Source: Ganoderma boninense (Eukaryota; Basidiomycota; Agaricomycetes; Polyporales; Polyporaceae). From it: a stretch of DNA of 64,000 bases. The notes beneath the pieces were generated by a model. The model saw nothing but the letters and a program-made list of their open reading frames with translations. It made no database searches and was not told the DNA's origin. Positions 58,500 to 64,000 of the stretch are shown piece after piece; the stretch's first letter is position 1, and each line of letters opens with the position of its first letter. Where the stretch lies: positions 1,083,176-1,147,175 of the forward strand of contig CM035310.1 of NCBI GenBank assembly GCA_002900995.3. The letters run 5' to 3'. Both the position numbers and the translations under genes were made by a program.

Positions 58500-60076
58500 G
58501 TCGACGTCATGCACATGTAACTCTCGCAGGGAGTACAGCGGACGAGAAGTAGCCACGGGTGCCGCCAACTGGCACACTGACTCCGTGGCTGGAAGGCCGA
58601 GCCGCACGATGGGGATATGAATGCTACGCAGCTGCGGGCAGGCGCGCGCGAACGCAGCGATGGACTCGACGTCCGCATAGTGCTCGTCGTCCGCGCTCTC
58701 AGAAGAGTCGCAGTCATAGAAGTGGAACGTCTCGAGGCCCGGCCACGCCTCTGCGAACGCGCGCAGGTCTGCAGGAGTGTACGACACCGCGGGGCCGCGA
58801 AAACACACAGAGAAGTGCTGCATGGCGCGCAGATCGAGGAGGGGCGCGACGAGCTCTGCGAGGGGTACGTCGATGCGCGGTTTGCCCACGTAGCCCATTT
58901 TGGCCATGTTGACCTGTATGCTGGTCCAATAGAACGAGGTGAGGGCCGGGCACCTGGTGACAAGTGTGTGCAGATGGACCGCGAGATCTTGCGCCATGGT
59001 GTTGGTGTTCGCACAGTTCTCGCAGATGGAGAGGGTTCTGAGCTGTGGGACATCGATGTGGGCCAGGAAGGTGCCAATGTCTACAAATCGGTCGCAGGAC
59101 AGTGTAAGCTTGCGGAGAGCCTGGAATGTGACGGACCAGTCTGCGGGCTCCCAGTCATACAGGCTAACTTGAATGGTGAGATTCTCGAGGTGGGGGAGAG
59201 TGGCGAGGTGGGGGAGGCGATCGAGCTCGATGGCTGCACCGTAGAAATAAACAATCTTGAGAGTGCGAAGTCGAGGATACAAGCTGGAGAGCGACTCAAT
59301 ATCCAAAAACTGGTACAGGTCTGACCTCTGGAGCGATATGGACACTTGAAATACCTCCAGGTTCTGCATCGACGGGACGCAGTCCTTGATTGTCCCTTGG
59401 AACCGTTTGAGCTGCACCTTGGATGCCCAGGGGAAAATGACGTAGAATTCGCGGATGGAGGGGTTCAAAAGGCGCAGGACGCCCGTGTCCATGGGCCGGC
59501 TGTTCATGCTACGGATCATTGCCACGTCCAAACGAGGAAGGATGGGTATGTCGCCAAATGCAGAAGACAGTCGAGACCAAAACGTGTCTTCTACGTGCGG
59601 CGCATGATAATTGGTCCCGGAGCGACGAGATGGATTGATGATGATCTCCCGCACTAGCGATGCGTATTCTTGGAATCGCAGCCAGCCCGATCCATGGGTT
59701 GCAAGTGTTCCGCACAGCTCCTGTAAAGCACGTTATTGTCGCAATTGATATCAATGAATACATATATGCATACCAAAGCAGGCATATACATATCCCCATC
59801 TCCTTTTGGAGGCCGCTGTGCGATCCCGACGACGCAGAGCAAGTGTTCTAATGCCTCCGGGTTCGGGAGCGAGCGCCACATCGCAGCCAATGCTGGCCGA
59901 GTGAAGATGCTGTTGGACCGTGCCAAGCACGCCAAAGCATTGCGGGCAGACCACGAGTCTAAACTTTCATCGGAATGTATACCATTCGAGGCCCTGGGGT
60001 CAGGTGTAAGATGCGGGAGAATATGATAGAAGATATCATGAAGGCCCGTGAGCGCTGGGGAAGGAGTCGGAGCCAT
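58464..60076 (-). CDS. F-box/LRR protein, subfamily A, C terminus cut off by the 1.26-kb element
   Basis: Exon 1 (60076-59774, 101 codons) starts MAPTPSPALTGLHDIFYHIL; exon 2 runs from 59720 (ELCGTLATHGSGWLRFQEYA). The intron is 53 nt. LRRs follow (LEVFQVSIS, LRTLKIVYFYG, LENLTIQVSLYDW, LRKLTLSCDRF, LRTLSICENC), then LVAPLLDLRAMQHFSVCF, YTPADLRAFAEAW, PGLETFHFYDC, FARACPQLRSIHI and LRELHVHDVD. The present stop at 58464 is supplied by the inserted element after 12 foreign codons, giving 519 aa instead of 573. The lost end holds the conserved FRAVMQRVFP segment. Whether the shortened protein still works is unknown. Confidence 0.8.
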
Positions 60077-60389
60077 GGTGAAATCCAAAGGAATTATTGA
60101 CAGTGGCAAGTAGGAAGAGGAGAGGCAGCGCGGGGCGCACTCAAACTCGTTTGATCGCGATAACTGAACTCTGGTCCTATTAGCGCTGAGTGGCCTCGCG
60201 TTCCGTGGTTGGCCGGTCTGTCTGTCATCCGGGTTGTCCAGCGCGGCCTGATGAGTCTGATCACGCCGTGCCGTTTATATTCACGCTCAATATAAGTTGG
60301 CCCGCTATAATACCCAACCATTGCAAACGACCGGCACAGCTAATTCAATTCATCGCCCAAACTTTTTGATTGCTGTTCTACAAGTCATT
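60077..60389. other. Intergenic spacer in the F-box array
   Basis: Promoter region of the gene starting at 60076 and 3' flank of the next gene. No supported feature. Confidence 0.5.
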
Positions 60390-62059
60390 CTAAACACGGG
60401 GCTCATATCGGATGCTAACAGTCGCAGACGGAAAGACTGTCTCGATCAAACCGCGGAACAGCCCTACCTCTTCTCGAGAGCAGTCCTCGCCCTTCCCAGC
60501 TACAGAACGGACGACGCGGTCAACGCACAACTCACGCAGCCCATGCGGCGGCAAAGGCGGCCGGCAGGCCCACTCGCTGGCAACTACCGAAGAGGAGTCG
60601 AACAGCACCACCGGGAGGCGGAGGCTGCGAAGACGGGGGCCGTGGCGGGCGAACGCAGCGATGGACTCGAGGCCCGCGTGCCGCTCCGCCCAGCCGTAGT
60701 ACTCGTCCCACTCATCGCCGAGGCTGAACGTCTCGAGGTCCGGCCAGGCCTTCGCCATCGTGCGCAAGTCGCCGGGCGTGTACGGCACGATTGGGCCCTT
60801 AAAAGACATGGAGAAGTGTTGCATGGCGCGATGGGAAAGTAGGGGGGCGATGAGCTCGGTGAGCGGCGCCCCGGCATGCCGCGTGCCAAAGTAGCCCAAC
60901 CGCCGCACCCAGAACTGCCTACTGAACCACTCGAACCGCGTCAGAGAGGGGCACTTCGCGATGAGGGTGCGGAGGTGGTTTGATAGCAGCTGTGGCAAGT
61001 CCGGGGACGCCTCGTGGGTCTCGAAGACAGTGAAGGTGTGGAGCTGCGGGGCTTCGATGTGGTCAATCAAGGCACCGACGTCGACAGGTTCGCTGCAGAG
61101 AACTGAGAGGGCACGGAGCTGCGAAAATGCCAAAGGAAGGCTTGGGGATTCCGGGTCCTGGAGAAGCAGACAGATCCTGAGGTCTTCGAGGTTTGGTAAA
61201 TTTGCGAGGAGGGAAAGACTGATGAGGTCAATGGATCCACTGCGATAGAGTTTGACGCGGCGCAAATGGGGATGCAAACTAGGCAGTGATTCCATGTTCA
61301 GGAATAGTGCCAAATCTGGAACTTCCATCGTAAGCACTTCCAGGTTCTGCATTGATGAGAAGCAGATCGAGAGTGCTTTTCCGAGCTGCTTGAGTTCCCT
61401 CTCGGACGATTGAGGGAAAGCGGCGTCAAAATCGAGGATGGTAGACGAGTTGACAAGGCGCAACACGCCCGTATCGATGCAACGGGGCGTGTTCGAGCCG
61501 CGGACCGTCGCTCCCTCCAAGTGCGGTAGAATGGGCATGTCGCCGCATGCAGTGAGCAGCTGACACCAGAAGGTATCCTGCAGCAACTCTGCGTTGTTAT
61601 CGCGCGCGTAATAAAGCGGGTCGACGATGATATTTCGCACCAGCGACGCGTACTCTTGAAACCGCGCCCAGCCCGACCTATGGGTTGCAGGCGTTCCGCA
61701 CAGTTCCTGTCAAAAACTGAACACATCAGCGTTGTCACTGACCGTAGATGTTTAACTCCACGCACCACATCCGGTTTATCCCACCCTCCTAGAGTTGGCC
61801 TGCGTGCGATCCCAACAACACAGAGAAGGTGCTCTAACGGCCTTTGGCTGGGGAGCGAGCGCCACATCTCGGCCAGAGCGGGCTGAGTGAAGCTGCTGTG
61901 TGTCCTTGCTAGGCAATACAAAGCCTTGCGAGCAGATTTCGACTCATCGGGCTCATGGAACCCGAAGTAGGGTGGGCCGGACTTTGGATTTGGAGTGAGA
62001 TGTGCCAAAATGTGGTAAAAAATGTCGTGAAGGCCAGTCAGAGGAGGGGTCGCTGCCAT
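60390..62059 (-). CDS. F-box/LRR protein, subfamily A
   Basis: Exon 1 (62059-61766, 98 codons, MAATPPLTGLHDIFYHILAH) joins exon 2 (61706-60390) in phase 0 over a 59-nt intron (GTGCGT...ACAG), giving 536 aa. The F-box-like part ends LARTHSSFTQPALAEMWRSL. Exon 2 opens ELCGTPATHRSGWARFQEYA, then LRRs (LEVLTMEVPDL, LRRVKLYRSG, LEDLRICLLL, LRALSVLCSE), LIAPLLSHRAMQHFSMSFKG, AKAWPDLETFSLGDEW, FARHGPRLRSLRL and FRGLIETVFPSATVSI. The partly decayed neighbour at 62668-63988 is its nearest relative. Probably an SCF substrate receptor. Confidence 0.87.
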
Positions 62060-62257
62060 GGTGCAATGAGGGATGAAATAACGTAAACGCGGGATACGGA
62101 AGAGCTTGTTTCAAAATTATGCACGAAGGCTCGAAGGGACGGTCGACGACAACGAAGGTGAAGTTCACTCTGAAGACATCGATCATGATAAGCGCGTGTT
62201 CTCCGCCTGCAGTGCATTGGCGTCTATGGAATCCTCGACAGACAAATACTGTATTTT

Positions 62258-62470
62258 TCACGCAAAGGAAATTCTGGACCAGCCTGACCTGGCACGAAGC
62301 ACCTTTCGCATCCACAACGGCCCAGTCCTTTCACAACGAGCCTCTCCTCCCGAAACGCAGAAGCAACGAGCGGGAAGGCACCGTGCGTTCACAACCTCCG
62401 AGACCTTCCCAACCAAGTGCGTCCTCCCCAGCGGCGACAACGCCTGCGGCGCAACCAATGCTTGCTATTA
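62258..62470 (-). pseudogene. Short subfamily-B F-box/LRR C-terminal fragment
   Basis: The piece reads GRTHLVGKVSEVVNARCLPA and matches the GRADLAERVSDVVRGVFPLA region of the intact subfamily-B protein. Nothing upstream or downstream belongs to it. A similar isolated end lies at 21992. Confidence 0.5.
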
Positions 62471-62667
62471 GCGGCCAAGCGGCCTCGAACTTCGTGATTC
62501 ACTGGTCTCTCTCTTACTGTGGAATGTCCAGCGCGACCGATTATGGCGTACCTCACATCGACATTGTCACTGGCACCATGAATTCATCACCTTTAATAGG
62601 AATTTATGGCTACTCTTACAAGTCATCCCGACTCGAAGAGTCAGATAGCGTAGTAGTCCGTCATGCA

Positions 62668-63988
62668 CTACTTAGTCATACAGAGTCTAACAGTCACAGA
62701 CTCGAAGGCCATGTCCATTAACCCACGGAACAACCCCACCTCTTTTTGAGAGCAGTCCTCAACCTTCTCAGCCACAGAATAATAGACGACGCGGTCGACG
62801 CACAACTCACTCAGCCGGCGCGCTGCGGCAAAGGCGGACCAACCCGGCGTGCCCACTCGCTGGCCAATCTAGAAGAGGAGTCGAACAGCACCATCGGAGG
62901 TGGATGCTGCGAAGACGGGGGCAGTGGCGGATGAATGCAGCGATGGACTCGAGGTCCGCATACCGCTCCGCCCAGCTGTTGGACTTGTCCCGCTCCTCGC
63001 CGAGATTGAACGTCTCGAGGTCCGGCCATGCCTTCACCATCGCGCACAAGTCAATGGGAGAGTACGACACAATGGGGCCCTCAAAATACATGGAGAAGTG
63101 TCGCACGGCGCGATGGGAAAGGAGGGGGGCGATGAGCTTGGTGAGTGGCGGGCTGGCTTGCCGCTCGCCGCCCCAGCCTATCTGCTCCACCCAGGACTGC
63201 TTGCTGACTCACCTGAACCGCGTCAGGGAGGGCACTTCGTTACAAGAGTGTGCAGGTATCCGGGCAGGGAATGGGATAGATTGGGGGAGTCCTGGTGCAT
63301 CTCGAAGACAGTGAAGGTAACGCAGTTGCGGGGCGTTGACCGGTTGAGGAGGACGCCGACGACAACCGGCTCGCGCAGCAGACTAAGAGGGTACGGAGCT
63401 GCGGGAATTCCGTAAGAAGGTTCAGGCGTGCCGATCCTCTGAGATGCAGATAGATGCTGAGCTCTTGGAGGTCAGGGTATTAGCAAGGAGGGGGAGACTG
63501 TCGATCCCGATGGATGCGGTGGGATGCAGCTTGACGCAGCGTAAACATGGATGCAAACTTGGAAGTAACTCCATGTTCAGGAGCAGTCGCGTATTCGGTA
63601 CTTCCATATTGAGCACCTCCAAGTGCTGCATCGACGAGAAACAGACGGAGAGGACTTTCCCGAGCTGTTTAAGCTCCTTCTGAGATGATTGAGGGAAGGT
63701 GATATCAAAATTGCGGACGGAAGACGTGTTCACAAGGCGCAACACGCCCGTATCGATGGCACGAGGTGTTGTCATGCGGCGGGTGATAGTCACTCCCTCC
63801 AAGTGAGGAAGGATGGGCGTGTTGCCACATGCCGAGAGTAGTCGACACCAGAACGTATCTTGTAGCAGTTCCGTGTTGATATCCTCGGGGCCATAAAGTG
63901 GAACGACGATGATGTTTCGCACCCGCGATGCGTACTCCTGAAATCGTGCCCAACCCGATCCATGGGTTGCAGGCGTTCCACACAGTTC
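62668..63988 (-). pseudogene. F-box/LRR copy with multiple frameshifts, exon 1 outside the window
   Basis: Exon 2 starts at 63988 after a TAG acceptor and is open through MRNIIVVPLYGPEDINTELL, FDITFPQSSQKELKQL and LEVLNMEVPNTR, then shifts frame after LPLLAN near 63480. Further pieces are LIAPLLSHRAVRHFSMYFEG, VKAWPDLETFNLGEERD and HCPRLRSIHLR, then LCVDRVVYYS and FRGLMDMAFESV, in other frames. It is a damaged tandem duplicate of the gene at 60390. Exon 1 would lie beyond position 64000. Confidence 0.85.
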
Positions 63989-64000
63989 CTATCAGCCACG

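Overview
The window looks like a basidiomycete nuclear genome, most likely an Agaricomycete of the Polyporales type. The reasons are compact genes split by introns of about 50-70 nt with GTRNGT donors, the protein families present (fungal F-box/LRR proteins, an Old Yellow Enzyme, a Kre9-like GPI protein, a BAG-domain protein, an Ala tRNA with a short intron) and a Ty3/gypsy chromovirus. One 100-N assembly gap lies at 36686-36785. All assignments were made by eye from the sequence; no database search was run.

Layout. 1-120: start of a gene leaving the window on the minus strand. 471-9961: three genes of lineage-specific families, in convergent then divergent order: a six-exon gene with a homeodomain-like WLxNHSR motif (+), a four-exon Zn2Cys6-like coiled-coil protein (-), and an acidic repeat protein (+) whose 3' end appears cut by F-box relics. 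10011-24590: F-box/LRR genes and relics. 24685-34445: mostly single-copy genes, namely an Old Yellow Enzyme with a frameshift, a TPR/F-box protein, an unknown glutamine-rich exon, a Kre9-like GPI protein and tRNA-Ala(AGC). 34728-36685: a BAG-domain protein running into the gap. 36803-63988: F-box/LRR genes and relics again.

The theme of the window is the F-box/LRR array. Six copies look intact (starts at 11714, 13986, 16348, 20847, 39593 and 62059). Two otherwise intact copies are split by transposons, and about ten are decayed or truncated. All are on the minus strand. Two subfamilies can be told apart. A is about 535-590 aa, with exon 1 of about 93-101 codons and exon 2 opening E(M/L)CxTPAxH. 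B is about 610 aa, with exon 1 of 131 codons ending in YDLKY.

Two neighbouring copies carry insertions whose removal restores the reading frame exactly. An 8,889-bp chromovirus (47388-56276) has 434-bp LTRs that look identical, a CCGGT duplication and one open Gag-Pol frame of 2,623 codons. A 1,263-bp element (57237-58499) has related inverted ends and a GTC duplication. The F-box proteins probably act as substrate receptors of SCF ubiquitin ligases, by family knowledge; their substrates cannot be read from the sequence. The array behaves like a birth-and-death gene cluster that is also a landing site for mobile DNA.
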